Positions 36,802 to 45,304 are shown, counted from the first letter of the stretch. The stretch is 64,000 bases of DNA from Stenotrophomonas maltophilia (GCF_900186865.1 NZ_LT906480.1:4544001-4608000), one strand, 5' to 3'. Numbers and translations are program-made. Notes: generated from the sequence alone by a model not told the origin.

Positions 36802-37122
36802 TCAACGGTGATGCATCCACCAGCAATCAATCGCGTCCAGCACGATGTGGATGAGCAAACCGAAGCCGAACAACCGCGTTCTCTTCGGCACGCACAGGCC
36901 TGCATACACGGCAATTGCCGGTGCGGTGTGCAGCGGATGGAAACCGATGCTGCAGCGGTTCGGTGCATAGATCGGATCGGCCAGCAGGTGGTCCAGGTCG
37001 ATGATCCAGCCCAGCAGCATCAGCAGCCACGCCGAAGCAAAGCGCTTGCGCCAGAACAGCCATGCCAGCAGGGCTGGCACGGCGGCATGCAGGAACAGGT
37101 GGAAGATCGCGCGGACGCTCAT
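36802..37122 (-). CDS. DUF6122-like small membrane protein
   Basis: A protein of 106 residues with three or four hydrophobic helices and a cluster of conserved-looking residues, GWIIDLDHLLADPIYAPNRC and GFHPLHTAPAIAV, which I associate with the DUF6122 family. The Asp/His content inside membrane segments suggests a metal site like that of YdjM-type membrane hydrolases, but that is a guess. The start at 37122 is chosen over a TTG two codons upstream. Confidence 0.72.
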   Translation of the reverse strand: MSVRAIFHLFLHAAVPALLAWLFWRKRFASAWLLMLLGWIIDLDHLLADPIYAPNRCSIGFHPLHTAPAIAVYAGLCVPKRTRLFGFGLLIHIVLDAIDCWWMHHR

Positions 37123-37159
37123 CTGCAACGGTGGCGCCGGGCAAACCCGGCGCCGTCCA

Positions 37160-39049
37160 TCAGACCAGCGGTTCGTCGGACAGGTAGGTGTAACCGGTCA
37201 GGCCGGCTTCCAGCGCCTCCGACAACTCCTGCGCGCGTTCCGGCGACAACTGGGCCTCGGCCACGCGCTGCGCATAGGTCGCACGCAGTTCGTCCAGGCG
37301 GTAACCCACGTAATCCAGCATCACGTCGGTGGTGTCACCACGGCGCTGCTGGGTGATCGCGTAGCCATCGGCATCGGCCAGCACTTCCACCGCGTCGGTA
37401 TCGCCGAACAGATTGTGGATGTCGCCCAGGATTTCCTGGTAGGCGCCGACCATGAAGAAGCCGATGCGGTAGCTCTCGCCCGGCTTCATCTTGTGCAGCG
37501 GCAGCGAGCTGTCCAGGCTCTCGTTCTCGACATAGGTTTCCACCATGCCATCCGAGTCGCAGGTCATGTCGGCGATGATGCCGCGGCGGTCCGGGGTTTC
37601 ATCCAGGCGCTCGATCGGCACGATCGGGAACACCTGGTCGATCGCCCACACGTCCGGGATCGATTCGAACACGCTGAAGTTGACGAAGTACTTGTCGACC
37701 AGGCGCTCGTTCAGTTCGTCCAGCACCGGGCGATGGCTCTTCTCGTCGTAGCTCAGGCGCGCACGCACGCCGTGGGCGATGGCGTAGAACAGATCGTCGA
37801 TGCGCGCACGCTGCGGCAGGTCGATCTGGCCCAGCGCGTAGCTGGCCAGGCCTTCGGCATGGAAATGCTGCGCTTCCTGGAACAGTTCCACCGCCGGGCG
37901 CACGTCCAGCTCGTCGTGGATCTCGCGCAGGTGGCGAATCGCCGCCGGTTCGTCGTCGTGCTGGTCCGGCACGCGGCCTTCCTGCGCCTCTTCCACTTCC
38001 GAGACGTTGGCGATCAGCACCGCGTGGTGTGCCGTCATCGCGCGACCGCACTCGGTCACGATGCGCGGCGGGGTGAGGCCGAACTCCTCGCACGCGTTGG
38101 CCAGCGGCTGCACGATGTTGCTGGCGTAGGAATGCAGGCCGTAGTTGATCGAGCAGAAGCTGCGCGAACGGGTGCCTTCATAGTCCACGCCCAGGCCACC
38201 GCCCACGTCGACGTGGGTGATCTTCGCGCCCAGGCGCGACAGCTCCACGAAGTAGCGGGTGGCTTCGCGCATGCCGTTGGCGATGTCGCGCACGTTGGAG
38301 ATCTGCGAACCCATGTGGAAGTGCAGCAGGTTCAGGCAGTCGGCGTACTCGGTGTCACGCAGCGACTTCCACAGGTCCAGCAGCTGGCGCGGGGACAGGC
38401 CGAACTTGGCCTTGTCGCCACCGCTGTTCTGCCACTTGCCGGCGCCCAGCGAGGCCAGGCGCATGCGCACGCCCAGGCCCGGCTTCACGTCCAGCGCCTT
38501 CGACTCTTCCAGCACCAGCTTCAGCTCGGACGGCTTCTCGATGACGATGAAGGTCTGCAGGCCCAGCTTGCGGCCGATCAGGGCCAGGCGGATGTACTCG
38601 CGGTCCTTGTAGCCGTTGCAGACGATCAGGCCACCCGGACGCGACAGCGCCAGCACGGCCATCAGCTCGGGCTTGCTGCCCGCTTCCAGGCCGAAGCCCT
38701 CGCCGTGGTGGCTGGCCAGGGTGCCGGCCACGCCGCGGGTCTGGTTGACCTTGATCGGGTACACCGCGGTGTAGCCGCCGCTGTACTCCCAGTCCTGCTG
38801 GGCCTGGGCGAAGGCCGCCTGCAGCTTGCCCAGGCGCTGGCCGAGGATGTCCGGGAAGCGCACCAGCAGCGGCAGCTTGGCACCGGCCGCGCGCGCCGCA
38901 TCGACCACCTTGGGCAGTGACACCACCGGGCCGTCCGCCCCGGTCGGTCTCACCACCATGTGCCCGGCCTGATCCACGTCGAAGTAACCGTCCGCCCAAT
39001 GCGGGATCGAGTAGGTCTTGCGGGCTTGGTCGAGGGACCAATCGGTCAT
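37160..39049 (-). CDS. speA: Biosynthetic arginine decarboxylase
   Basis: It converts arginine to agmatine, the entry to putrescine and spermidine. It has 629 residues from the ATG at 39049, typical of the PLP-dependent fold-III enzyme. The N-terminus has SIPHWADGYFDVD; the PLP lysine is in AVYPIKVNQTRG near residue 100; VDVGGGLGVDYEGT and the ITECGRA-type IVTECGRAMTAHHAV follow. The second active-site segment is MTCDSDGMV. It is divergent from speE, so polyamine genes face each other. Confidence 0.95.
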   Translation of the reverse strand: MTDWSLDQARKTYSIPHWADGYFDVDQAGHMVVRPTGADGPVVSLPKVVDAARAAGAKLPLLVRFPDILGQRLGKLQAAFAQAQQDWEYSGGYTAVYPIKVNQTRGVAGTLASHHGEGFGLEAGSKPELMAVLALSRPGGLIVCNGYKDREYIRLALIGRKLGLQTFIVIEKPSELKLVLEESKALDVKPGLGVRMRLASLGAGKWQNSGGDKAKFGLSPRQLLDLWKSLRDTEYADCLNLLHFHMGSQISNVRDIANGMREATRYFVELSRLGAKITHVDVGGGLGVDYEGTRSRSFCSINYGLHSYASNIVQPLANACEEFGLTPPRIVTECGRAMTAHHAVLIANVSEVEEAQEGRVPDQHDDEPAAIRHLREIHDELDVRPAVELFQEAQHFHAEGLASYALGQIDLPQRARIDDLFYAIAHGVRARLSYDEKSHRPVLDELNERLVDKYFVNFSVFESIPDVWAIDQVFPIVPIERLDETPDRRGIIADMTCDSDGMVETYVENESLDSSLPLHKMKPGESYRIGFFMVGAYQEILGDIHNLFGDTDAVEVLADADGYAITQQRRGDTTDVMLDYVGYRLDELRATYAQRVAEAQLSPERAQELSEALEAGLTGYTYLSDEPLV

Positions 39050-39081
39050 TTCAGTCGGCCTTGTTGGCAATAAAAGGGGGG

Positions 39082-39121
39082 GCATGATAACGCCTATATG
39101 CCCACAGGTTCGTTATCATGC
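39082..39121. promoter_or_regulatory. Inverted repeat in the speA-speE divergent promoter region
   Basis: Perfect 11-base arms GCATGATAACG and CGTTATCATGC, 18 bases apart, lie in the 191-base region between divergent speA and speE. The spacing places the two half-sites on one face over three DNA turns, as for a dimeric or looping repressor. The A/T-rich spacer could hold a -10 box. The regulator is unknown. Confidence 0.5.
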
Positions 39122-39240
39122 GCGCCCGCGCCCGTGACAGGTTCCAACCTGAACAGGCCGATCCGTCCGGATGTGGCATCTGTGCCACGCGGCCCCGCCC
39201 GCCAGCCCGGCTCCACCCCTCCGAACAGGACTGTTTTCCA

Positions 39241-40092
39241 ATGACTGACAGCAACAACTGGTACATCGAACACTTCGAGCGCACCGGCTCGGCCATCGGC
39301 TACCGCATCACCGGCAAGCTGGACGAGGTGCAGTCGCCGTTCCAGAAGATCGAGATCTTCCAGACCACCGACTGGGGCAACCTGATGACCATCGACGGGG
39401 CCATCATGCTGACCAGCAAGGACAACTTCTTCTACCACGAGATGATCAGCCACCCGGTGCTGTTCACCCACGCCGCACCCAAGCGCGTAGTGATCATCGG
39501 TGGCGGCGACTGCGGCACCCTGCGCGAAGTGCTCAAGCACACCGGCGTGGAGAGCGTGACCCAGTGCGATATCGACGAGCAGGTCACGGTGATGGCGCGC
39601 AAGCACTTCCCGGAACTGTGCGACTCCAACGACGACGCCCGCGCCGAGCTGCTGTTCGACGACGGCGTGGCCTACATGGCCAACTGCCCGGCCGGCAGCG
39701 TGGACGTGGTGATCGTGGACTCGACCGACCCGGTCGGCCCGGGTGAAGGCCTGTTCAACAAAGCCTTCTACGAGAGCTGCTTCAAGGCCCTGAAGGACGA
39801 CGGCATCCTGGTGCAGCAGTCCGAGTCGCCGCTGATGCAGCTGGAGCTGATCAACGAAATGCGCACCGAGATGGGCAAGGCCGGCTTCGGCTCGTTCAAG
39901 ACCCTGCCGTTCCCGCAGCCGTGCTACCCCACCGGCTGGTGGAGCGTGACCATGGCGCGCAAGGGCGACAGCAGCTTCGACTTCCGCCAGGCCGACTCGG
40001 CTGCCAAGACCTTCAACACCCTGTACTACACCGCCGCGCTGCACACCGGCGTGCTGGTGACCCCGCCGTTCGTGCAGGCGGCACTGAAGTAA
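39241..40092 (+). CDS. speE: Spermidine synthase
   Basis: It transfers the aminopropyl group from decarboxylated S-adenosylmethionine to putrescine. It has 283 residues. An N-terminal beta domain contains YRITGKLDEVQSPFQ, followed by MTIDGAIMLTSKDNFFYHEM. The Rossmann-like core has VVIIGGGDCGTLREVLKH, where the usual second Gly pair is Cys-Gly, and the catalytic DVVIVDSTDPVGPGEGLF. A terminator follows. Confidence 0.95.
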   Translation: MTDSNNWYIEHFERTGSAIGYRITGKLDEVQSPFQKIEIFQTTDWGNLMTIDGAIMLTSKDNFFYHEMISHPVLFTHAAPKRVVIIGGGDCGTLREVLKHTGVESVTQCDIDEQVTVMARKHFPELCDSNDDARAELLFDDGVAYMANCPAGSVDVVIVDSTDPVGPGEGLFNKAFYESCFKALKDDGILVQQSESPLMQLELINEMRTEMGKAGFGSFKTLPFPQPCYPTGWWSVTMARKGDSSFDFRQADSAAKTFNTLYYTAALHTGVLVTPPFVQAALK

Positions 40093-40095
40093 TGC

Positions 40096-40116
40096 GTGCC
40101 GACCAACGGTCGGCAC
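40096..40116. repeat. GTGCCGACCAACGGTCGGCAC palindrome
   Basis: Nine-base arms around AAC, right after the speE stop. It is the intact form of the half-site that is tandemly repeated at 10060-10160. Confidence 0.8.
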
Positions 40117-40131
40117 CCACCCATGCAAAAG

Positions 40132-40164
40132 AAAAACCCGCGCTGGCGACAGCGCGGGTTTTTT
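40132..40164 (+). terminator. Rho-independent terminator of speE
   Basis: AAAAACCCGCGCTGGCGACA and GCGCGGGTTTTTT make a stem of eight GC pairs, extended by A-T pairs, with a T-run. It is 40 bases after the speE stop. Confidence 0.92.
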
Positions 40165-40172
40165 CATGTTCC

Positions 40173-40198
40173 GGTAGTGCCGGCCGCTGGCCGGCAAC
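40173..40198. repeat. SMAG palindrome
   Basis: GTAGTGCCGGCCGCTGGCCG followed by GCAACC, located between the speE terminator and the stop of the convergent lpxO gene. Confidence 0.8.
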
Positions 40199-40210
40199 CT
40201 CATGTAACGA

Positions 40211-41119
40211 TCAGAGCGCCCAGATACCGGCAATCACCGCCACCACCAGGCCCCACTTGATCAGCTGGTAGGCCACCACGCTGCGCTCGCGCAGTGCCTT
40301 GGCCTTCAGGCGCACCTTGTAGACGCTGCCGAACGCCTTGTTGACGCCACCGGTCGGGTCACCCGGCAGGTTCGGCGATGCACCGCCGGCCAGCAGCGTG
40401 GCCGCCACCGCGCGGTTGAACAGGCCCGGCAGGCCGAAGCGCAGCGGGCGGGCGATGTCGCAGAACAGGATCACCCGGTCATCGGGCGTCTCGTTGTGCG
40501 CGTGGTGGATGTAGGTCTCGTCGAACATCATCCACTCGCCATCGCGCCAGCTCTTCTTGATGCCGTCCACTTCGATGTAGCAGCCGTCGTTGTTCGGCGT
40601 GGCCAGGCCCAGGTGCAGGCGCAACGAACCGGCGAACGGGTCGCGGTGCGGGCGCAGTTCGCTGCCCGACGGCAGCTGCGCGAACATCGCCGCGCGCACG
40701 TCCGGTAGGGACTCCAGCAACGCCGTGGTCTTGGGGCACATCGCCTTCGCCGACGGGTGCGACGGGCCGTACCACTTCAGGTAGAAGCGCTTCCAGCCAC
40801 GGCGGAAGAACGAATTGAAACCGGCATCATTGAACGTGCTGGACGCGGCGATCTTCTGCGCATCGCGCAGCGCCAGCGCCTCGTCGCGGATCATCTGCCA
40901 GTTCTGGCGCAGCGGCTCCAGCTGCGGGAACTCCTTGGCCGGGTCCAGGAACGGCGTGGTCGGCACCTTCGAGAACATGTACATGACCACGTTGATCGGG
41001 GCCATGAAACTGGAGTGGTCCAGCAGCTGGCGCGACCAGCGCGCGCGGACCTTGCCACGGAAGTGGATGTACAGCACGCAGGCGACGAACAGCGCTGCAA
41101 TGACGATTTTGATGATCAA
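40211..41119 (-). CDS. lpxO: Aspartyl/asparaginyl beta-hydroxylase-family lipid A hydroxylase (LpxO-like)
   Basis: An Fe(II)/2-oxoglutarate dioxygenase of 302 residues. It has a membrane helix at each end (about 3-20 and 280-300), as in LpxO, which 2-hydroxylates a lipid A acyl chain at the inner membrane. Metal and co-substrate residues are visible in GSELRPHRDPFAGSLRLHLG (His and Asp) and DETYIHHAHNETPDDRVILF (His and Arg). Assignment to LpxO over other hydroxylases rests on the two helices and the FxRRGWKRFYLKWYG segment. Confidence 0.83.
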   Translation of the reverse strand: MIIKIVIAALFVACVLYIHFRGKVRARWSRQLLDHSSFMAPINVVMYMFSKVPTTPFLDPAKEFPQLEPLRQNWQMIRDEALALRDAQKIAASSTFNDAGFNSFFRRGWKRFYLKWYGPSHPSAKAMCPKTTALLESLPDVRAAMFAQLPSGSELRPHRDPFAGSLRLHLGLATPNNDGCYIEVDGIKKSWRDGEWMMFDETYIHHAHNETPDDRVILFCDIARPLRFGLPGLFNRAVAATLLAGGASPNLPGDPTGGVNKAFGSVYKVRLKAKALRERSVVAYQLIKWGLVVAVIAGIWAL

Positions 41120-41550
41120 AGCACTTTCCTCCAGCCGCGGCCGGAACGGGAATCGGGGTGGTGCACGGCCTGGCGGCCAGCACCGGTAAGGAACGCGGCA
41201 GGGAACGGGACGTGCCGAAGGGTGCGGCCGCCGATGTCGCGAATTAACAGCTTATGGTCGGCAGGCCGTGCGTCGGGGTCAAGCCGGACGTGCGCGACGT
41301 TCAGCGGGCCGCGGATGAACGAACCGATGCGACGCCCAACCTATTGATTCGGAAAGAACCGTCGACCAAGTGAGACATAATTGTCCGATTGAGCGCGACG
41401 AACTGTTCCAGCCACGCCCCTGACATTTCTCCGACAAATCGTGGAATAGCGAACTGGCGAGTACTAAAATTAACGAAAACTTAGTAACTCCCTGTAACAC
41501 CGGTTCGCTTGACGCTTTGCGCCACCCACCGGGTCGTCCGAGACCCCGAC
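41120..41550. other. Gene-free stretch between lpxO and the kinase-like gene
   Basis: These 431 bases hold no supported gene. The first half is GC-rich. From about 41340 the sequence turns A/T-rich, with GAGACATAATTGTCCG and ACTAAAATTAACGAAAACTT, and probably contains divergent promoters for lpxO and the kinase-like gene. No clear operator palindrome is seen. Confidence 0.5.
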
Positions 41551-42210
41551 ATGTATCTTCCTGCTCTGCCCCCCTCCTCCTGCGGCGATGAGGCCGCCAC
41601 CCCGCTGCTGCTCAAGCGCGGCGAACGCTTCCTGGCCCCCGACGTCTATCGCACCTGCCTGGACGGGCGCGAGGCAGTCATCAAGGACTATTCCCGCTAC
41701 CGCGGCACGCCCGTTTCGCTAATCGCGCGACTGATGGTGCGCCGCGAGGCCCGCATGCTGCAGCGCCTCGGCGGCTGGAAGCACGCCCCCGCGCTGCTCG
41801 GCACCCTCGGTGGCCTGGCGCTGGGCATGGAATTCATCCCCGGCCAGACCCTGAGCACCGCGCAAGCCGTGGGCAATGACGTGTTCGAGCAGCTGCAGCA
41901 CGCGCTCAGCCGTTTGCACGCCGCCGGCATCACCCACAACGACCTGCATGGCACCAACGTGGTGGTCAGTGGCGGCGTGCCGGTGCTGCTGGACTTCACC
42001 TCGGCCTGGCGCGCTCCACGCTGGCTGCGCCGCAACCCGCTGAGCCGGCAACTGAGCCGCAGCGACATGAAGAACCTGCTGAAGATCCGTCAGCGCGTGA
42101 CCGGCCAGGCGCCGAGCGCCGCGCAGGCCGCACTGGTGGCCGACCCGGGCTGGGTCGCGGCCGTGCGGCAGGGCTGGAAGCGGTTCTACAAGTGGGCCAA
42201 GCGGCGGTAA
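41551..42210 (+). CDS. Protein-kinase-fold sugar kinase, LPS-core (WaaP/RfaY-like)
   Basis: A protein of 219 residues from the ATG at 41551; a TTG 14 codons earlier is possible. Kinase-fold elements are the Lys in REAVIKDYSRYRG, the Glu in RREARMLQRL, the catalytic loop ITHNDLHGTNVVV and the metal-binding LLDFTSAWR. These suit phosphorylation of LPS core heptose or a related sugar at the cytoplasmic face. The neighbourhood of lpxO supports an LPS role. Confidence 0.8.
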   Translation: MYLPALPPSSCGDEAATPLLLKRGERFLAPDVYRTCLDGREAVIKDYSRYRGTPVSLIARLMVRREARMLQRLGGWKHAPALLGTLGGLALGMEFIPGQTLSTAQAVGNDVFEQLQHALSRLHAAGITHNDLHGTNVVVSGGVPVLLDFTSAWRAPRWLRRNPLSRQLSRSDMKNLLKIRQRVTGQAPSAAQAALVADPGWVAAVRQGWKRFYKWAKRR

Positions 42211-42263
42211 GCGCCGCGTCTTTCGGGCGGCGATGGATCGCGAGATGAGATGGGACAGCGCCG

Positions 42264-42329
42264 GGGGGCTGCGTGCCCCGACGGGGACGATGCCTCGGGG
42301 GGTGCGTGCGCCGATGGGGACGACATCTC
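42264..42329. repeat. Degenerate 33-base direct repeat, two copies
   Basis: GGGGGCTGCGTGCCCCGACG and its continuation match GGGGGGTGCGTGCGCCGATG and its continuation over 33 bases with about seven differences; a third partial copy may follow. It lies just before the repeat broken by the IS. Confidence 0.5.
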
Positions 42330-42352
42330 GGCTGCTGTGTGCGCCTTATCAG

Positions 42353-42428
42353 GTAGAGTCGACTGTTAGTCGACTGCTCTTCGTTCCGAAGCCGAAAAAC
42401 CCCGCGCTGCGCGCGCAAGTCGACTAAC
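42353..42428. repeat. Left part of a GTAG-AGTCGACT element broken by an IS
   Basis: GTAGAGTCGACTGTTAGTCG and the following ACTGCTCTTCG match the copies at 19348 and 30338, and GCGCTGCGCGCG is in the centre. The right arm stops after AGTCGACTAAC at 42428, where the IS begins, and resumes at 43452 as ACTAACAGTCGACTCTACC. Confidence 0.9.
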
Positions 42429-43368
42429 TGTGTAAACCCACCACGTTGTTCAGCAGGACTCTGGAAATAGGTGGCTGGCCACCGATCCCCATGTGAGGGC
42501 GGTGCCAGTTGTAGTGGTGCAGCCATTGGGTCAGCACGGAATTGCGCTGGTCCGAGGAGGCGTATTCGCGGGCGTAGGCCCATTCGCGCAGGCTGGTTTG
42601 GATGAAGCGCTCGGCTTTGCCATTGGTCCGCGGCGTGTAGGGCTTGGTTCTGATGTGCTTGATCCCAAGGGATTTGAGCAGCTTGGCAAAGGCGGTGGAG
42701 CGATAGCAGGCACCGTTGTCGGTCAGGATCCGCTTGAAGGTGATTCCCAGGCTGGCGTAGTACTGCAGAGCGCCCAGCAGCGCCTGGCAGGCGGTTTCGG
42801 CCTGTTCGTTGGGGTGGACGCTGCTGAAGGCGACCCGGGAGTGATCGTCGATGGCCACGTGGACGTAGCCCCAGCCACCGCCAGCGGCGTTTCCCCGACG
42901 TTTGGCATCGGTTCTGTGCCCTGGCCGCTGGAAGTTGCCCAGCTTCTTGATGTCCAGGTGCAGCAGCCCTCCGGGCTGATCGTATTCGTATCGGATGACC
43001 TCCTTGGGCGGTTCAAGCCGACACAGCCGATTGAGGCCGTGGGCACGCATCAGCCTTGAAATCGTACTGTGGCCGACCCCCAGCGCCTTGGAGATGGTCA
43101 GGTAGGTCTGCCGTTTACGGCGGTGCTCCTTGATTTGCTCGATTACCGGAGCAGGTGTGGCATGCGGCGTCTGGTGAGGCCGTGAGCTGCGGTTTTCCAG
43201 CCCCGGTGCCCCGAACTGGCGGAATCGGGCCAGCCATTTGTAGGCCGTACGCACACTTACGCCGCATGCTTGGGCTGCTTCCTCTGGGCGCAGGCCCTCG
43301 TGGAGGATGCGGCGAATAAGAAGTGCTCGACTATGGACGGTCAAACGGGCATTTTTATGGTGGTTCAT
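42424..43368 (-). CDS. IS481-family transposase
   Basis: A DDE transposase of 314 residues from the ATG at 43368. The N-terminal HTH (1-65) has GLRPEEAAQACGVSVRTAYK. The catalytic core has LLHLDIKKLGNF (first Asp), RILTDNGACYRS (second Asp) and TNGKAERFIQTSLREW (Glu), then HHYNWHRPHMGIGGQPP, typical of the IS481/IS3 integrase group. The final Ser codon and TAG stop (42424-42429) are built from the target duplication outside the IS. No frameshift is visible, so the element may be active. Confidence 0.95.
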   Translation of the reverse strand: MNHHKNARLTVHSRALLIRRILHEGLRPEEAAQACGVSVRTAYKWLARFRQFGAPGLENRSSRPHQTPHATPAPVIEQIKEHRRKRQTYLTISKALGVGHSTISRLMRAHGLNRLCRLEPPKEVIRYEYDQPGGLLHLDIKKLGNFQRPGHRTDAKRRGNAAGGGWGYVHVAIDDHSRVAFSSVHPNEQAETACQALLGALQYYASLGITFKRILTDNGACYRSTAFAKLLKSLGIKHIRTKPYTPRTNGKAERFIQTSLREWAYAREYASSDQRNSVLTQWLHHYNWHRPHMGIGGQPPISRVLLNNVVGLHS

Positions 43369-43451
43369 CCGGGCTCTTTGGGGTCTGGAGAGGTGTGGTA
43401 ACCACCATTTTCCAAAGATGTCCCGGATGAACAACGTACAGAGAGATCACA
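42429..43451. mobile_element. IS481-family insertion sequence, 1023 bases
   Basis: The ends are TGTGTAAACCCACCACGTTG at the left and, read inward from the right, TGTGATCTCTCTGTACGTTG; both continue TTCA, giving imperfect terminal inverted repeats. The element is flanked by the 6-base direct repeat ACTAAC (42423-42428 and 43452-43457). The target is the right arm of a dispersed GTAG-AGTCGACT palindrome. One transposase gene fills it. Confidence 0.93.
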
Positions 43452-43471
43452 ACTAACAGTCGACTCTACCT
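43452..43471. repeat. Right part of the IS-interrupted GTAG-AGTCGACT element
   Basis: ACTAACAGTCGACTCTACC restores the mirror arm of the element that begins at 42353. The first six bases are the second copy of the target duplication. Confidence 0.88.
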
Positions 43472-43518
43472 CGTCCCATTCCGGCATCCCTGTCGTGTGC
43501 CGGCAGCCCGCGGCGCGC

Positions 43519-43860
<342 letters not shown>

Positions 43861-44012
43861 CTATCTCCTGTCTTCCGGCGTGGAGGATAGCGCCTGAACG
43901 AGGCCCGTGCGAAGCCGCTGCGGCCTGTCCGGGCAGTGGGTGCCAGCAGTATCCTTGTGCCCGAATGGCCTGCCCGCGCCGGATGCACGGGCCCACCCCC
44001 ACGGAGCACCCC

Positions 44013-44264
44013 ATGATCGACCTGAACCAAATCGATGACCTCGCCCGTCGCCTCAGCGACCTGGTGCCGCCGGGCCTGCGCGAATCGCGCGAGGAACTGC
44101 AGGCCACCTTCAAGAGCGCGCTGCAGGCCGGCCTGGCCAAGCTCGACCTGGTCACCCGCGAGGAGTTCGAAGTACAGCGCGCCGTGCTGCTGAAGACCCG
44201 CCAAAAGCTGGATGCGCTGGAAACGGCCGTGCGCGAGCTGGAAGGGCGCGGCGCCGCAGAATGA
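44013..44264 (+). CDS. ubiK: Ubiquinone biosynthesis accessory factor UbiK (BMFP/YqiC family)
   Basis: A protein of 83 residues. It begins MIDLNQIDDLARRLSDLVPPG, has an amphipathic helix and ends in a coiled-coil with REEFEVQRAVLLKTRQKLDA. It is thought to link UbiJ-associated ubiquinone-synthesis enzymes with the membrane. Length and pattern match the family. GGAG lies nine bases upstream of the start. Confidence 0.88.
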   Translation: MIDLNQIDDLARRLSDLVPPGLRESREELQATFKSALQAGLAKLDLVTREEFEVQRAVLLKTRQKLDALETAVRELEGRGAAE

Positions 44265-44269
44265 AAAAA

Positions 44270-44288
44270 GGAGGCGCACCGCGCCTCC
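44270..44288. terminator. GGAGGCGC hairpin after ubiK
   Basis: GGAGGCGCACCGCGCCTCC has eight-base perfect arms around ACC, six bases after the ubiK stop. An A-run precedes it and no T-run follows, so it is only terminator-like for ubiK. Confidence 0.55.
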
Positions 44289-44390
44289 CGTTCACAGATT
44301 ATTTCCCGGATGGGGCCTTGCAGCAAGGCCCACCGGGCGCCCTAGACTCGCCGGCCTGTCGATCCGGCAGGACACGCAGGGGCAGTGCCG

Positions 44391-44825
44391 ATGGCGCAGG
44401 ACACCGATTGGACACCCGTTTCGCATGACACCTGCGACCAGGTCGCCGGACCGTTCTATCACGGCACCCGCGCTAATCTGGCGGTGGGCGAGCTGCTGAG
44501 CGCGGGCTTCCGCTCCAACTATCGCGACAGCGTGGTGATGAACCACGTCTACTTCACCACGATTGCCAAGGGCGCCGGGTTGGCTGCGGAGATGGCCAGG
44601 GGCGAAGGACGGCCGCGCGTATATGTGGTGGAGCCGACCGGGCCGTTTGAAGACGATCCGAATGTGACCAACAAGAAATTTCCCGGGAATCCGACGCAGT
44701 CATATCGGAGTGCGCAGCCATTGCGGGTGGTTGGGGAGATTGTGGAGTGGGAGCTCTACGACGCGGAGTTCGTTCGGCAGTTGAAGGCGTTTGTTGCTTC
44801 GGGGAGTGGGGAGATCATTAATTGA
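44391..44825 (+). CDS. arr: NAD+-rifampin ADP-ribosyltransferase
   Basis: It inactivates rifamycins by ADP-ribosylating the drug. It has 144 residues, matching the compact Arr enzymes. The family is recognised from GPFYHGTRANLAVGELLSAG (with the NAD-binding His24), HVYFTTIAKGAGLAAEMA, and the near-invariant VEPTGPFEDDPN and TNKKFPGNPTQSYRS. The ATG at 44391 has AGGGG nine bases upstream. The 3' part is more A/T-rich than the neighbours, consistent with chromosomal Arr genes of environmental bacteria or with transfer. Confidence 0.95.
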   Translation: MAQDTDWTPVSHDTCDQVAGPFYHGTRANLAVGELLSAGFRSNYRDSVVMNHVYFTTIAKGAGLAAEMARGEGRPRVYVVEPTGPFEDDPNVTNKKFPGNPTQSYRSAQPLRVVGEIVEWELYDAEFVRQLKAFVASGSGEIIN

Positions 44826-44971
44826 TGGAGGAAGATCGGCGCGGCACTGTAGTCCTTACTTGCAAGACGTGCTGCCTGGTAGCTCACCCTTAAGCTGTCG
44901 CATCGTGGAGTCGAGCCCTCCAAGGAACGAGGCATCGTCGTCCGTCACAAGCGCGCGCGCACCAGCATCAC

Positions 44972-45304
44972 TTAAGCCCGGCGCCAATTCTCGATTCCGC
45001 CCAACGGAATGAGATGGGAAGCGAGGCGCTGCATCGATGCGAGGTCTCCTCTGGAAACCCACTCCTCCATCCATTGCCTGTACATTGCTGCTTTGCCTAT
45101 CTCGCGATAGTGATTCTCGACCAACGCCTGAGCGTGCCCGTCGCCAGAGCGGGCTTTGGCCTCCATCAGCGCTGCAGACTCGTGGCCGTAGCTTTCGCTT
45201 CTGCTCCCTGCAACCACATTGTTGTTGGTGCTACCGGGTTGAGTGCAGGCCAGAAGGCATAGCGTGAGACACATGAGCAAGGTCACTTTCGACAGCGCAA
45301 ACAT
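44972..45304 (-). CDS. Small predicted lipoprotein, possibly frameshifted at its end
   Basis: A protein of 110 residues from the ATG at 45304. A lipoprotein signal ends LTLCLLAC, then NNNVVAGSRSESYG and a helical part with GDGHAQALVENHYREI, which recalls Sel1/TPR-like helices. It stops at GIENWRRA. In the next frame the sequence continues with sensible protein-like sequence (LSDAGARALVTDDDASFLGG, down to 44856), so a one-base slip may have removed about 40 residues. Function unknown. Confidence 0.55.
   Translation of the reverse strand: MFALSKVTLLMCLTLCLLACTQPGSTNNNVVAGSRSESYGHESAALMEAKARSGDGHAQALVENHYREIGKAAMYRQWMEEWVSRGDLASMQRLASHLIPLGGIENWRRA

Noticed and set aside
36239..36811. A long open frame of 190 residues with repeated PAAGRQPR-like segments, with a mirror frame on the other strand
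   Set aside because: It is produced by the 141-base tandem repeat (47 codons per unit), which leaves several frames open on both strands. No ribosome site or family resemblance.
37001..38920. A 639-residue frame opposite speA
   Set aside because: High-GC antisense shadow of a strongly conserved decarboxylase; composition rich in Arg, Gln, Val and His with no family resemblance.
42210..42352. The 33-base imperfect repeats as a part of the IS
   Set aside because: They lie outside the terminal inverted repeats and the ACTAAC duplication, so they precede the insertion.
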